A DNA stretch of 64,000 nt. It comes from Unio delphinus. Lineage: Eukaryota; Mollusca; Bivalvia; Unionida; Unionidae. Shown here in pieces: positions 23,119-40,974 of this stretch. Under the pieces are notes generated by a model. It made no database searches. It saw only the letters and a list, made by a program, of their open reading frames with translations, and had not been told where the DNA came from. The DNA lies in contig JAQISU010000182.1 in NCBI GenBank assembly GCA_029339505.1, positions 1,418,501 through 1,482,500 of the forward strand, in the 5' to 3' direction. A program made the translations under genes and the position numbers. The first letter of the stretch is position 1, and each line of letters starts with the position of its first letter.

Positions 23119-23170
<52 letters not shown>
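23119..23170. repeat. (AAT)n microsatellite
   Basis: Perfect trinucleotide run next to the SINE. Confidence 0.9.
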
Positions 23171-23172
<2 letters not shown>

Positions 23173-23709
23173 CAATAGCACCTTTGTTTGAATAATAATA
23201 ATTATAATAATAATATAGTTAGTTTGTTTGCATTACCGTCGCGAAATTCAAATGCCAGTTATTGCATTATATATAACACTCAGTGCCCTTTGTTTCTACT
23301 ACGATGTATTAGCGAAGCTTATCAAAATCAACGGGGATGATACAATCGGCACTCTGATTAAAATAAAATATCTAATAAAAGCTAATAAAATAAAATAATT
23401 ACTCGTGCAACACACAAATAAGATTCTGTGTTTCTGTGACTGCACTAATATGTACAATTTGACTATTTAACATGACACACGCCAGCTTATTTTGTATACC
23501 GTATCTTACAACTGTGTTATGTTATTACATAACGTCCTTGACGACGTATGCATGCGTGAAGTTAATGCCTACAAACATTGTTATAAGAATACCAGGTTGT
23601 ATAAAGAACCACCTAGAAATGATTGCGTTTTGAATTACAACTACTGAAACACATACCCGTATTGATTCCTGACTTTTCAAAGAGTCATCTATTCAAAAGA
23701 ATTTTTGTT

Positions 23710-24270
23710 GTGTTCATGGTCTAGATGTCAGTATTCATCCACGACTCTTCTGCAAATGAGAGTAGTCAAATAAAAAACAAATTGGTTGAGTTCATGGTCT
23801 AGATGTCAGTAGTCATCCATAACTCTTCTAAAAACGAGAGTAATCTCATTCAAAAGAAAATTGGTTGAGTTCATGGTCCAGATGGCTGTATTCATCCCCG
23901 ACTCTTCTGCAAATAAGTGTAGTCTATCCAATAGAAGATTGGTTGAGTTAATGGTCCAGATGGCATTATTCATACCCGACGAGCCTGACAATGAGGGATA
24001 TATCTATTCCATAAAAATTGATTAGTTCATGTTAGATTGCAGTAATTCACCAACGACTCTTCTGCAAATGAGAGTAGTCTATTCAATGGAAAATTGGTTG
24101 AGTTCATGGTCCAGATCGCAGTATTCATCCACGACTCTTCTGCAAAAGCGAGTAGTCTCTTCAAAAGAAAATTGGGTGATTTCGTGGTCCAGATGGCATT
24201 ATTCATCCACAACTCTTCTGAAAATGAGATTAGTCTATTCATATGAACATTTGTTGAGTAGATGTTCCAG
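23710..24270 (-). repeat. ~78-bp minisatellite, about 7 copies
   Basis: The unit around TTCATGGTCCAGATGGCAGT and CATCCACGACTCTTCTGCAA recurs at 23713, 23791, 23870 and 23948, and again to about 24260. Spacing is 78-79 bp and copies differ by 5-20 percent by eye. Confidence 0.85.
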
Positions 24271-24559
24271 ATGAATAATACAAACCATGTCAAACAATGA
24301 TGATCAACTTGTTCATTCTGCAAGGTTGTTTTAGATCATAAATTCAGGAACAAATAAATAACTGAAGTTAGAAGGAACACCATACGTGTAGACAACTCTA
24401 GAATTCACACTTGTGGGATGATGCAACTATCACACACATGTCGAACCCAGTAACTATGGAAACTATGATATACAAATCAAACTTATAACGAAGCTGCGGT
24501 CTAAATATTTTGGGAAAGACTTAAGTAATTACTTAATAGACATATTTAATTTAATTGAT

Positions 24560-24860
24560 ATAATAATTTATTTTTACTAGCAATAATTACAGCCAATATG
24601 TTAAGATAGTACCTAACGGTGATGATGGGTTAATGAACATAGTACGTTCTATAGTCATAGGCAACGATCCAGGCGATGCACTAAATCAAGATTCTAGTCA
24701 GTGCCGGATTAAACTCTGTGAAGGCTTTTATACTGTCCTTAGGCATTCAAAATCTCGGATCTCCCTCGAAAATTATCTCAGATCGATATTATTTCGATCT
24801 GTTGTCACTGGGTAAATAAAAGGAGTTGAGCCCATAGGCCTGTGTCTGCTATCGCAGTAT
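24560..24860. other. Possible old interspersed repeat
   Basis: CAGTGCCGGATTAAACTCTG and the following GC-richer stretch look like a decayed interspersed repeat family, but I cannot name it. No coding function is supported. Confidence 0.25.
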
Positions 24861-26615
24861 ATTCGTGAGAAATTGAAATTTGTATATTTTGTTTCATCTA
24901 TGCAATTGAGACCCAAAAAGGCTATTTGGGCACGTTTACCTTTTATACCTGTTCATCACTGGAATCATTCAAAATTGTTCATCTTGCCCTCGCTACCAAG
25001 TCGAGGATTATGTAGTTTAATGTTTTCGCAAATGACTATAAACTCCTAACGCTTACGGTCTCTATCGTTTTTACATATGTCAGCAAAAACGTACTAATAT
25101 ATCAAAGAAGAATATCACTAAAACCTTTAAAATGTATTCAGGAAATTGAGACGGTGCGAAGGTTTCAAGTTAAAATGCTTATAAAGCAAATGTATATCAG
25201 TGATAGAACACTCAATAGATAACGCCCTATAGTTAAAACATGGAAATATTCGAACAAGCATTGAATGAATCCATAAGCCAGCTTAACTGTATAAGAAATT
25301 ATAACCTAGCCAGCAACATTTACTGTACAGACATTTGCATCACGTACTAGTGAAACTAATTCACATAATGCTACTACTACTACTATAACTAATAATAAAA
25401 ATAATAATAATAACAATAACTCTTGAACATCATCAAATTAAACAACGGAGACAACCAGAGAATGAACTAGAAATTGGCCATCTAAATAACTTCGCCTATC
25501 GTCTATAATGGAACTTGTAGAATGTTTTATTACCCAAGAGCTTAGTATCCCGTAAAACACAAAGGCAACTACTTTTTCAGTAATGATAGCGATAACTCAT
25601 ATGTACTATTACTATTGTTGCCTATCATTTTCTAGAGAAACAATGATCCCCAGAATTAAACTGCATGTACAAACTAAGAATAGAAGTATGCAGCAAGAAG
25701 ACATTCCGAGCAAATTTTGCACCTATTTGTTAATTTCAACAAATAATTTATTTCCTTAGAATAGAAGTAAAATTGAATAACCTTCTTGAAGGTTCATGAT
25801 GTGTACAAAATAAAATCTTAGAATATCCTATGTGGTAAGCATAATGTCCTTGACCAAGTCAAAATAATAATCCTAATAATTAACCCATATTCAAATGTCA
25901 CTATTTGCTTTGTGGATTAGTAGTTTACAGAATATATTTTTTGAAAAAGATTCAGGTTAAAAGGAAAATGAACTTGACCTGGGACAACGTCACATCCATC
26001 ATACAATTTTCCATAGAATATAATGAAATAAAAACAATAATATAAAACTATCAAACAATGCAAATCAAATATGCATGCTGGTTCCTTAATGAATGGGCAG
26101 GTGGCTAAAAATATTAACCCTTACATAGTCGTTTCCAGCCTATCGCATTACTCTATTATATAAATTATGCTCATAACCATATATTTATTATACTCCTATT
26201 ACATATCGACTTCTACAGTCATTATAACTACAGAATATATTTGAAGGCTTTTTTCATAAGGTCGTAGGCGTCGGCAAACTCGCATTTGCAACAAAGAGAC
26301 ATTTATCATTTATTCCAATGGGGAAATACCCTCTTTCTGATATACTTGTACAGCTGTAATGCCATTATGGCCAATTAAGTCTAAATGTGGAAAAGCTAAT
26401 TGAATAAAGCAATACAAAAGAAAGAAAAATAAAGAAACATATGCCGTATTCTCTTCATTGTTTCCATTCTTACGTTTGAATATAATTTTCTGATACCTTG
26501 TCATTCCCACTTGTGTTCCTGATCCGTCGTTAGATTCTTTCTACCTAAACTTCTCAAGGGTGGTTCGTTGTCTAGACCGATACTATTCCAACCATTTTTA
26601 AAAATCCAAATTGCT
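24861..26615. other. AT-rich tract with no supported gene
   Basis: Nothing beyond short trinucleotide runs (near 25375-25420) was recognised. Confidence 0.4.
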
Positions 26616-26619
26616 TCAG

Positions 26620-30260
<3,641 letters not shown>

Positions 30261-30264
30261 ATTT

Positions 30265-30560
30265 AGATGTAATTCATGTTTTTATAATTGTTATTTTTTT
30301 TACTAATATCTTCAGCAGATAGTGCGCTATTATTATGATTGCTATGAACAAAATATGTACACGCTTCAATACCATCCGCATGCGGAATGTTGATGTATAG
30401 TGATATTACATCTGATATTACCAGGATTGAGTTATCAGTTTTATCTTCAATGTATGAAAGAAGTGATTTCATTAAGGGTTGTGAAATACTATCAATAGAT
30501 TTAGATAGGTTTTCAGTAGATGCATATTAACCCAATATCATGGGTCGTCATGGATTTTTT
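30265..30560 (-). pseudogene. Penelope-like element reverse transcriptase fragment
   Basis: The minus strand reads STENLSKSIDSISQPLMKSL and then ILVISDVISLYINIPHADGI. The SLYTNIPH-type motif with the preceding LSK...D...QPL...L pattern is characteristic of Penelope-like reverse transcriptases (the first conserved Asp region). Only about 100 codons remain, and no GIY-YIG domain was seen. Confidence 0.65.
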
Positions 30561-30869
30561 TTTTACGATTTTCGGATAATATGTAGAATTGAAGAAGAAA
30601 AAATATCAAATTCATCATACAAGGAATTATTATTGATAGCGATCTCATTAATGCATTTTTGACATTTTTATTTAATTTTTATCGACGGATCTTCGTTATT
30701 ATGTGTGTAGTAGTTTTCATTATTTTATTGACGTTGCACTTCTTAAATATAATCTTCTTTATTCATAATAATAAAAGTATTTGATTCATTAATACTTTAT
30801 TGTGGCACCCTTTTCAGACAATATATTTATAATTTCAGCGCCTAAAATATATCTAAATGCTTGCATATA

Positions 30870-33288
30870 TTCTGCAATCAACCCTTGTATCCCACGAACT
30901 TGCATCGGATCACCTCTGCATTGTATCCCATCTCGACGTATCAGTCCCTAACCGTCCACCTCTATTTGCTACTAAGAGAAACCTCCGTATGATAAATAGC
31001 ACCAAATTCATGCATGACATCTAAGAAAACCTAACAACTTTCTTACATCCAACAGCGGAACAACTTGATAACTGCCTGCGTTCATTACTTGAAAAACATG
31101 CCCCAGCCACCAAATGCAGAGTATCAATAAAAAAAAGTGTTCTCCTTGGTAAAGCAGTGTTAGGGACCAGCTTTGCACTGCTAAAAGACATCGCCGAAAA
31201 GCAGAGAGGCTTTGGCATTCTTGCAGACTCACTATTCATAAACAAATCTACGAAGCCGCTAAAAAGAACGTCACAAACATAGTCCATTTAGCCAAATCAT
31301 CCCACTACAGTACTAAGATCACGGAGAGTTTCAACTGCAAAAAGCTCTTTGAGATAATTAACAAACTAATGTCAAGGAACAAATGTACACCACTTCTAAC
31401 AAACTTCTCTCCACTAGACCTACCAGACCAATTTGCAAATTTCTTCGATGACAAAGTTCAAACCATTAGATATTCGCTTGACAGCACAATTTCAAATGAT
31501 TCGTCACCATACAGTTATGATGCATAATTTCAGCGACAACCGTTAGGAGCATTTGAACCTGTTTCAATTGATTTAGAACGGACAATCGTGATGAAAAGTG
31601 CACCAAAGTCTTGTGAACTTGATCCAATTCCGACATCACTGCTGCTTGAGTGCTTAGACCCAATATTGCCTTCGCTAACTGATGTTATTAAATATCTCTA
31701 TCTCATCAGGGGGATTTCCATCATTTTTCAAAACTGCCATCGTAAAGCGACTGCTGAAGAAACCAACACTGAACCATAACGATATAAAGAACTACCGCCC
31801 AGTTTATAATCTCCCTTTCATATAAAAAAAATCTTAGAAAAGGTTGTTCTAACTCAACTTGTATCTCATTTGAATTCAAACAGTCTTTTTAGCAACGTAC
31901 AGTGTGCATATCGCCTTTGCCACAGTACGGAAACTACTCTTCTGCGAGTATTTAGTGACATTCTCTCTGCCTTGGATAGTGGAAAGATGTCAGTCCTCAC
32001 TCTCCTGGATTTATCTGCAGCATTTGACACAATAGACCATAATATATTACTTCACCGTCTCCAGCATGTATTCTGCATTCAGAATATAGCCTTACAGTGG
32101 TTGCAGTCCTACTTAGTCAACAGGACACAAATTATTTCTGCAAATGGAATACACTCCAGGACAGTTGACGTATGTTGTGGTGTTCCACAGGGATCTGTTA
32201 TTGGACCTGTTATCTTCATTCAGCCACTCTCAAGTGTCATAGATCATCAACCAGTGTCGCACCAATTGTACGCTGATGACACCCAAATATACAAGTCTAG
32301 CCACCCAACTGAAGTTGAATCTACCATCCATGGAGTAGAGAAGTGCATTTCAGATGTGAAATCATGGATGACATGTAACAAGCTGCAGATGAATGATGAT
32401 GAAACTGAGGCCATTCTGATCACAACACAAATATTTTCTCATTCACATCCTTTACCTCAGACAATAAATATCAGCAGCACCAACATTAAATTCTCTCAGT
32501 CAGTACGAAACCTAGGCGTTACTCTAGACAGTACTCTCACATTGCACCAACATGTCATGAACATATGCAGGGCTGCATATCTTGAATTGAGACGCATCAG
32601 TTCCATTCGTAAATATCTTTCAGTTAATGCCACAAAAACACTTGTGTGTCATGAGTACTTTCAAGACTGGACTATTGTAACTCAATCCTGTCTGATTCAT
32701 CACAATATTTACTCCAGTAACTTCAAAAAGTTCAAAACACAGCTGCACGGATCATCTTTAGAGTACCTCGATCAGAGCACACCTCACCACTGCTCTGTAC
32801 CCTACACTGGCTATCAATTCGATACAGAATCAAATACAAAATTTGTTCTCTGTGCTATGTTTCAATGACAGACTCCAGTACAACATACCTATCCAACCTC
32901 ACCGATGTGTATACACCAGCTAGCTCCTTACACTCTTCTTCTGATAATCGTATACTCATTGTTCCCAAAGTGAAAACAAAGTCATATGGACAACGTTCGT
33001 TTGCACACCAGGGCCCGGCGACGTGGAACGAATTGCCCATCGAAATTAGACACAAAGACACAGTGGTCCCTTTTAAGAGTGCTCTCAAGACTCACCTGTT
33101 TCGACTGCAGGGACAAACTTAGCGACCTAAACATGTTTTGTATCTTATATATTTTCAGCATGTTTTTATGTTTTCCAATTTCATTGTTTTTGTCATTTGT
33201 TGTTCTGTAGTGTAGTCATATCATTATTGATGGTGTAAAGCGCTTAGAGCTTCGAACGATTAGACGCTATACAAAGTCCTCATTATTA

Positions 33289-33331
<43 letters not shown>
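30870..33331 (+). mobile_element. L2/CR1-like LINE, copy B
   Basis: The element starts in the end of an endonuclease domain (SDHLCIVSHLDVSVPNRPPL near 30900-30960), passes through a linker and RT and ends at TGTAAAGCGCTTAGAGC plus an ATT-rich tail (33284-33331), a 3' end typical of L2-type LINEs. Several stops and frameshifts are present. It shares its 3' two kilobases with the minus-strand copy at 10633-12645. Confidence 0.85.
31870..32868 (+). pseudogene. LINE reverse transcriptase core
   Basis: This 332-residue frame holds the RT palm: LLDLSAAFDTIDHNILLHRL (about 45-64), VCCGVPQGSVIGP (101-113) and YADD at 134-137. Thumb-like sequence follows (KSWMTCNKLQMNDDETEAIL). It copies LINE RNA at the target site. 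Compared with copy A it lacks three residues (MYT) between the GP of box 4 and the YADD segment. The N-terminal fingers lie in another frame (31588-31779) and the C-terminus in a third (32865-33122, GPATWNELPIEIR), so the protein is broken at both ends. Confidence 0.8.
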
Positions 33332-33333
<2 letters not shown>

Positions 33334-33862
33334 TGATTTTAATACTCGTCATGTTGAAAGGAATGGGTGTGTACTTTCCAAAAATGTAACTACACTAACT
33401 CCGTTTCGAATTTTAAAAACATAATTCATTTCTCGTGTTTGGTGGTGGGGTGTCCTGTCTATGATTATCTCTTAATTCTGTCATTAATTTGTTGATCCTA
33501 AAACTGTTAGTAGAAGCAAATTTAATTTCTATTTAGAAAATAATACCATATATATTTCACTTGGCATCGGCATTAGGTGACAACGTTTACAGATGTGAAA
33601 CGGTCCGTTCAGCAAATGTCACTTATATTCAATACAAACACAGTCACAGAGAATACAAGGTGAGTTCAAAGTAAATACAGTATTTCGTATGGCAAGAAAG
33701 AGGCAACACAATTCAAGACGTTCTTTACAAATGAGTGATACTCTGATGCCGAATATATAAATCTTCAGAAGTCGGGCAACAATCCTCAATTTAGTTCTCG
33801 CGGTTAATAAAAACCACTTGTCCTTAATAATGTAGACTATAATTATAATCAGTCAGATATGT

Positions 33863-33875
<13 letters not shown>

Positions 33876-33897
<22 letters not shown>

Positions 33898-34011
33898 TTG
33901 TGTGTCGGTCGGTCGGTCGGTTGGTCGGTCGGTCCTATATGTCTCTCTGTCTGTCTGTATGCCCGCCCGCCCACCCGCCCGTGCGTCCATCCATCCATCT
34001 ATCCATCCATC

Positions 34012-34095
<84 letters not shown>

Positions 34096-34116
34096 GTCTG
34101 TCTGTCTGTCAGACTG

Positions 34117-34212
<96 letters not shown>

Positions 34213-34229
34213 ACTACCTACCTACCTAT

Positions 34230-34297
<68 letters not shown>
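33876..34297. repeat. (TG)n, then compound (TCTA)n/(TCTG)n microsatellite
   Basis: A TG run and a GGTC run (33904-33933) lead into TCCA, TCTA and TCTG tetranucleotide blocks that alternate to 34296. All three forward frames are open across it, so the Tyr/Leu/Ser-rich frames are artefacts. Confidence 0.9.
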
Positions 34298-34945
34298 GTG
34301 AAACCACTCTTGCCAAATGATTTGTTATTAGTTTTGCACAGAAACTGCTTTGAATTTTTCGTCGACAATCACGCAATGAAGTGTGAAACAAAAGCATAAT
34401 GTACTATGATCAGCGAAATTATAAGATAAATCCATAAATTTACTTTCCCCATTAGCTGCTAAAGAAATCCCAACAGTTTTACCTGGAGTTCAGTACAACA
34501 CGTATTAAAGCAAGTCCACATGCAATATCGGCATCACATAATGATTACATACACCATATATCAAATTGCGATAGAAAGATATTTTGTATTGATATATCCA
34601 TGGAGAATTTAAGCAACTTTAATGCAACCATTTTTTGAGAGTGCCTTCAAGATAAACGAAAATAAAATATGTTTGGTTCATTCGCATTGCAGGATGATAT
34701 TTGTGCCTCTTGAATATCACATTCGTTTCACTTTAACAAATTCGCAAATGTAAAACAATTCATGTATCTTGTGATTTACAAGACGACAAAGTGAACAAGA
34801 ACTCGTCGGTAAAGTAAACTTAAAATCTTGTTAAACATTCGATTATTTTTTTTAGGAAAGGATAGCATTTGTAACCACAATGGAAAGGCATCTTTTCCAG
34901 TTTTCTCGATATAGACGATTAGAGTTTGAGTATCTGATTATATGA

Positions 34946-34948
<3 letters not shown>
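34298..34948. other. AT-rich tract with no supported gene
   Basis: No domain, repeat or RNA gene was recognised. Confidence 0.4.

Positions 34949-35036
<88 letters not shown>
34949..35036. repeat. (TA)n microsatellite
   Basis: About 44 TA units. Confidence 0.9.
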
Positions 35037-35037
<1 letters not shown>

Positions 35038-35564
35038 TCCTTTAAAACCGACTGAACGGAAGAAAACATAACATGGATACAACAATTGACTAGACTAAAT
35101 GAAAATAAAGTGACTTAACGTCAGATGAAAACGCTCACAATTGACAATATTTCACTAAACCAAGGATTACATCGTGTTCTATTACGCAGTTTCGAAAATA
35201 TCCCCAAATTAAAGAATGGAGTGAAAACGATTGAGTCACGTGGTCGTGTTTATATAATGTTGTACTAACATGAAACTGACGAGAATCAATCATTATACCG
35301 TACGAGCAACACGTTGTTACTTCCTAATTAACAGTTTCATCATGACCTTGACAATAACCAATCAGTTTAAAACTAAACTAAAACCTGTTTACGTGGCAGC
35401 TGCTAACGCTGCAATAATGTTTGGATCTAGGTAAGCATTGCTTGTTTGTATCAGATAATAATTCAGATCAACCGATGTTCTGATAAAAAATATATAACAA
35501 TAACATATATTCAAAACTGACAAGCAAACTATTAAACTATTCAATTATAATAAATATATATTAA

Positions 35565-35566
<2 letters not shown>

Positions 35567-35658
<92 letters not shown>

Positions 35659-35702
35659 TGTATGTATGTATGTATGTATGTATGTATGTGTTCGCATATG
35701 TA

Positions 35703-35791
<89 letters not shown>

Positions 35792-35810
35792 TTGTGTGTG
35801 TGTGTGCGGT
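35567..35810. repeat. Compound (TA)n(TATG)n(TA)n(TG)n microsatellite
   Basis: TA to about 35630, TATG to 35690, TA again at 35700-35769 and TG to 35806. Confidence 0.9.
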
Positions 35811-36019
35811 AATAAAGTAAAAATAAAGTAATATTTAGTTGATTTTAATGTTCACTCATTACATTACAAATTCTGATAAAAATATCTTAAATTCGTTTTG
35901 TATGTTCTCGTTGCGCATGTGCCATCCCATTTTACAACCTTTCACAGTGCATACGAATAATAGCAAAAGTTTAAAGAAGTCAGAGGGGCATGCATAATGA
36001 CAGCATACGGCAGTCTTAA

Positions 36020-36245
36020 ATTTAAAAGAATATAGACACGGTGATTTATTATTCTTGTGTTAGGACTGCACATTTAAACGAATATAGACGTGGTGATGTA
36101 GCACTATACACTTAAAGATATATAGACATGGCGATATACTCTAGTGTTTTGACTATACGTTTAAATGAATATAGACATGGTTATGTATTATTATACTAGA
36201 ACTATACATCTAAAAATAATTTTATATAGCCATGATGATATAGTA
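36020..36245 (+). repeat. Degenerate ~57-bp repeat, 4-5 copies
   Basis: Units share TTTAAA(C/T)GAATATAGACATGG followed by TGATGTA and a GACTATAC motif. Spacing varies and copies are well diverged. Confidence 0.6.
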
Positions 36246-36269
36246 CGCGTGTATTGGTAATATATATAT

Positions 36270-37190
36270 TCCTCTTGGTAGTATGATGCATTTATTACCT
36301 TTGTGTTAGTATGATGCATGTATTACTCTTGTTAGTATGATGCATTTATTACCTTTGTGTTAGTATGATGCATGTATTACTCTTGTTAGTATGATGCATG
36401 TATTACACTTGTTAGTATGATGCATGTATTACTCTTACTAGTACGATGCATGTATTACTCTTATTAGTATGCATGTATTACACTTGTTAGTATGATGCAT
36501 GTATTACACTTGTTAGCATGATGCATGTATTACTCTTACTAGTACGATGCATGTATTACTCTTATTAGTATGCATGTATTACACTTGTTAGTATGATGCA
36601 TGTATTACACTTGTTAGTATGATGCATGTATTACACTTGTTAGTATGCATGTATTACACTTGTTAGTATGATGCATGTATTACACTTGTTAGTATGCATG
36701 TATTACACTTGTTAGTATGATGCATGTATTACTCTTGTTAGTATGATGCATGTATTACACTTGTTAGTATGATGCATGTATTACTTTTATTAGTATGATG
36801 CATGTATTACTCTTGTTAGTATGCATGTATTACACTTGTTAGTATGATGCATGTATTACACTTGTTAGTATGATGCATGTATTACACTTGTTAGTATGCA
36901 TGTATTACACTTGTTAGTATGATGCATGTATTGCTCTTGCTAGTATGATGCATGTATTACTCTTGTTAGTATGCATGTATTACACTTGTTAGTATGATGC
37001 ATGTATTACACTTGTTAGTATGATGCATGTATTATTCTTGTTAGTATGCATGTATTACTCTTGCTAGTATGATGCATGTATTAGTCTTGTTAGTATGATG
37101 CATGTATTACACTTGTTAGTATGATGCATGTATTACTCTTTAGTTAGTATGATGCATGCATTACTCTTGTTAGTATGATGCATTTATTTG
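36270..37190 (+). repeat. 26-bp minisatellite with a 23-bp variant, about 36 copies
   Basis: The unit is GTTAGTATGATGCATGTATT plus ACACTT or ACTCTT. A shorter unit lacking one ATG triplet (GTTAGTATGCATG) is interspersed at many places, so two length classes are mixed in the array. Confidence 0.9.
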
Positions 37191-37249
37191 TACAAAGCGA
37201 CCTATCACTACTATCTTAGTACAATTAATCTTTAAAAAGAACTATTTAG

Positions 37250-37460
37250 GCATACGTATTACCACATTTATATTACATATAGGCATACGTATTACTATAT
37301 TTATATTACATATCGGCATACGTATTACTACATTTATATTACATATATGCATACGTATTACTACATTTATATTACATATAGGCATACGTATTACTACATT
37401 TATATTACATATAGGCATACGTATTACTACATTTATATTACACATAGACATTCGTTTTAC
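37250..37460 (+). repeat. 33-bp minisatellite, about 6 copies
   Basis: GGCATACGTATTACTACATT plus TATATTACATATA repeats at 33 bp directly after the 26-bp array, with a diverged last copy. Confidence 0.85.
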
Positions 37461-37686
37461 TACATTTATATACCTTTGTTTCCTTCAAACATACACTACA
37501 TCACCCAGCTTATATACATGTCTGATTGGTTTTCTTCGATCTACGAATATTCCCACTCTCTTGCGTCAAATAACGTCGATGGAAACCATTCGCACTAATA
37601 CAACGCAACCTAAAATCAGTAATCGATGTTGTGTTAGTGGCTATTGCCTTCTGTCTGACTTTAACATACTTAACCCTTTCTTATAG

Positions 37687-37962
37687 TCCTGATTCATTTG
37701 GAAAGTGTTTGCAACTTAATTACACACGAATTAAAGAACTTTACTTCTTGTCCTAAGTACGCTACTTTGTTATCTAGTGATTTCTTTGACATATATTCAG
37801 ACGTAGAAAAAACAATCCACAGGATGCAGAAAGATGCATATAATTTAAGACAGATAATTGTATTCGCTCAGCTGATGTCAGTAAAAACACATGAAGTCTT
37901 ATATGCAACCAGCTTAATCTGACTGCATTCATAATGAGATATCGTATGACGTTCTTATAACA
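37687..37962 (+). other. Possible host exon
   Basis: A pyrimidine-rich stretch ending CCCTTTCTTATAG (37674-37686) looks like a splice acceptor. An open frame of about 78 codons follows, with ordinary amino-acid composition (LSSDFFDIYSDVEKTIHRMQ), ending TGA at 37920-37922; ACAG/GTGAGT near 37962 looks like a donor. The protein matches no family I recognise. The stop before the donor would make it a last coding exon with a 3'UTR intron, or the signals are chance. Confidence 0.3.
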
Positions 37963-38139
37963 GGTGAGTTACATAACACCACCGCTATTTCTGAAATAAA
38001 GCAAATATCGAAGTATGAATTTAAGATGAAAACATCAACACTAATTATAAACTTGCATCAATGAAACCATCCTATCTAATCTAGACTAATAGTTGCATCT
38101 TTCTATGCAGCACTTTCTCTCTGTCAGCCAGCCTCCCCC

Positions 38140-38182
38140 CTCTCTCTCTCTCTCTTACTCTATCTCTGTCTTTCTATATTGT

Positions 38183-38245
<63 letters not shown>

Positions 38246-38260
38246 ACATAAATACATATA

Positions 38261-38310
<50 letters not shown>

Positions 38311-38396
38311 TTTGTCTGTTTCTTTTTTTCTTCTTTTATTTTGTCTTTCTCTGTCTGTCTCTGTCTCTGTCTGTCTGTCTGTCTGTCTCTCACTTA
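38140..38396. repeat. (CT)n, (TA)n and CTGT-rich simple repeats
   Basis: CT at 38140-38240, TA at about 38255-38305 and CTGT-type repeats to 38390. Open frames across it are low-complexity. Confidence 0.85.
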
Positions 38397-38832
38397 GTGT
38401 CATCAACTTTCCGCTACTCCACCTAGGTATAATTGCATTTTATCCCAGGAGTCAACATCTTGCCCCCCCCCACACACACACACACATAAACTCATGCTCA
38501 TTAATTGTACGAGGCGAGCTATTTTCATTTGCAGTTTTGCGTCTTGGAAAAGTCAACATCTTAGCCAATCAGGATTAATAATTAAATTTATCCGCTGAAA
38601 ATTATTGTCATTCCATTCAAAGTAATAACATTCTCCCCTTTCCGCCTTAATTAATAATTCGTGAAAATTTAATTTAGCACACCTGTTTCACAGAGATTAC
38701 TATTTCCTAACTGTTTACCCTGGTACATATCACATATCAACACTGGACCTGTTACCACCATGACCTGGAGTTAACATGGCACTTTCGTCTATTCGTAACT
38801 CATATCCAAGCATGTTTTAATTAAAATTACAT

Positions 38833-38836
<4 letters not shown>

Positions 38837-38912
<76 letters not shown>
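38837..38912. repeat. (TA)n microsatellite
   Basis: About 38 TA units. Confidence 0.9.
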
Positions 38913-38916
<4 letters not shown>

Positions 38917-39639
38917 GATAAACATATTGGCAACGAAGTAAACATGCCTATCAATCAAAGATGGCAGACAGAATTTGGTTTGGCATACATGAATGACGTC
39001 CTGGCATTTTATAAAGCAACTGTAACCAATGCTTTAACCGTGTACCAATAGTTAGAACACGAAACTTAATTAAATATGGTACATATTGAAAAGCCACTGA
39101 CTCACAGAGGTAAACATCACGTCCATCATATTTTAAGACTCAATATTTTTGGCATTTATGTAAAGTTTTGTTTTACTTCATGTCATTATAGACGCATTGA
39201 TTTAGTTTTTCATTTTGTCGAAGTTATGAATGTAGATAAAGTAGTTCTCATATTAAAATGGCTAAGCGTAGATAAAGTAGTTCTCATATAAACAGGGCTG
39301 TGTGTGTGAATTATTAAGATGCTAAATATCTGCATTTGTAATTGCAACAACACAAGAGTAGCCTTGATATTTGTCAAGACCAGACTGGTACGGTGTATCC
39401 ACATAAAGTCCTTATTTTTTGTAAGAAAATTGTTTTCTCTTTTCCCCTAAATGTCCACAAAGCAGAGATTGTACTTGTAACAGTTTGGTTAGTTCCATTA
39501 TAGCTATCCTATTTTTACTTTTGTGACGGAGACTTAGGTTGTGACAAAAAAAATTCATAAATGACGTTTTCAGAAGATATGTAGCAAATTTAAGTTTAGG
39601 TTCAGATGTTCAAAAATATTCAGCGAACGCACGACCCAT

Positions 39640-40020
39640 TATATTTTAGGTAGATTAGTCATAACGCGAATATGTCAGATTCTGTTTAGTCCACAATCAT
39701 TTATTCCCATGTTCTCCTACTCTCGCTTCGTCGGCAATTTCCAACTCGTCTACCGCGTCAGTTGTTTCATTCCCAAATTGTTTTCTTTGTCAAGGTTCTT
39801 AATACAATATTGTCTTCGTTGTCAATTTATCTACTCCCAATCTGTCTGATGTGTCAAATTGCCAATTCCTGAATCATCTTCAAGGTCAATTAATATCTTT
39901 ACTAATTGTCTACATTGTCAGTTTTCGTCTGCCAACATTTTCTACATTGTCAACCATTTTATACAACCATGATGTCTGTTTTGTCTATTTACCTACTCCA
40001 ACATATTGTTTTGTGCTGTT
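39640..40020 (+). repeat. Weak degenerate repeat rich in TTGTC and CTACTCCCAA
   Basis: Phrases such as GTCAATTTATCTACTCCCAA and GTCTATTTACCTACTCCAAC recur at irregular spacing, suggesting an old minisatellite. Confidence 0.4.
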
Positions 40021-40218
40021 TATTACTCAAACCATGTGACTTTCATATTGTACAAGTTTCTTTAATGGTTTTAAACAAATCCGCATTAATTTTGTACGTT
40101 TCAACATTTAACTCGTATATTATTTATAAACAACATTTTAATACTAAAATCCAATATTATGATAGTCTATAAATAAACGTATTTAAAAATAAACCACATA
40201 TTTACTGAGCTAATTGTT

Positions 40219-40905
<687 letters not shown>

Positions 40906-40974
40906 CAGTCGTGAAACAGATAGGTACGAACTGGCAAATAATTGGGGTGGGTGACTTTTGAATCAAAGAGTAAA

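Noticed and set aside
33859..34320. Tyr/Leu/Ser-rich frames of 111-153 codons
   Set aside because: Translation of TCTA/TCTG tetranucleotide repeats, open in all three frames.
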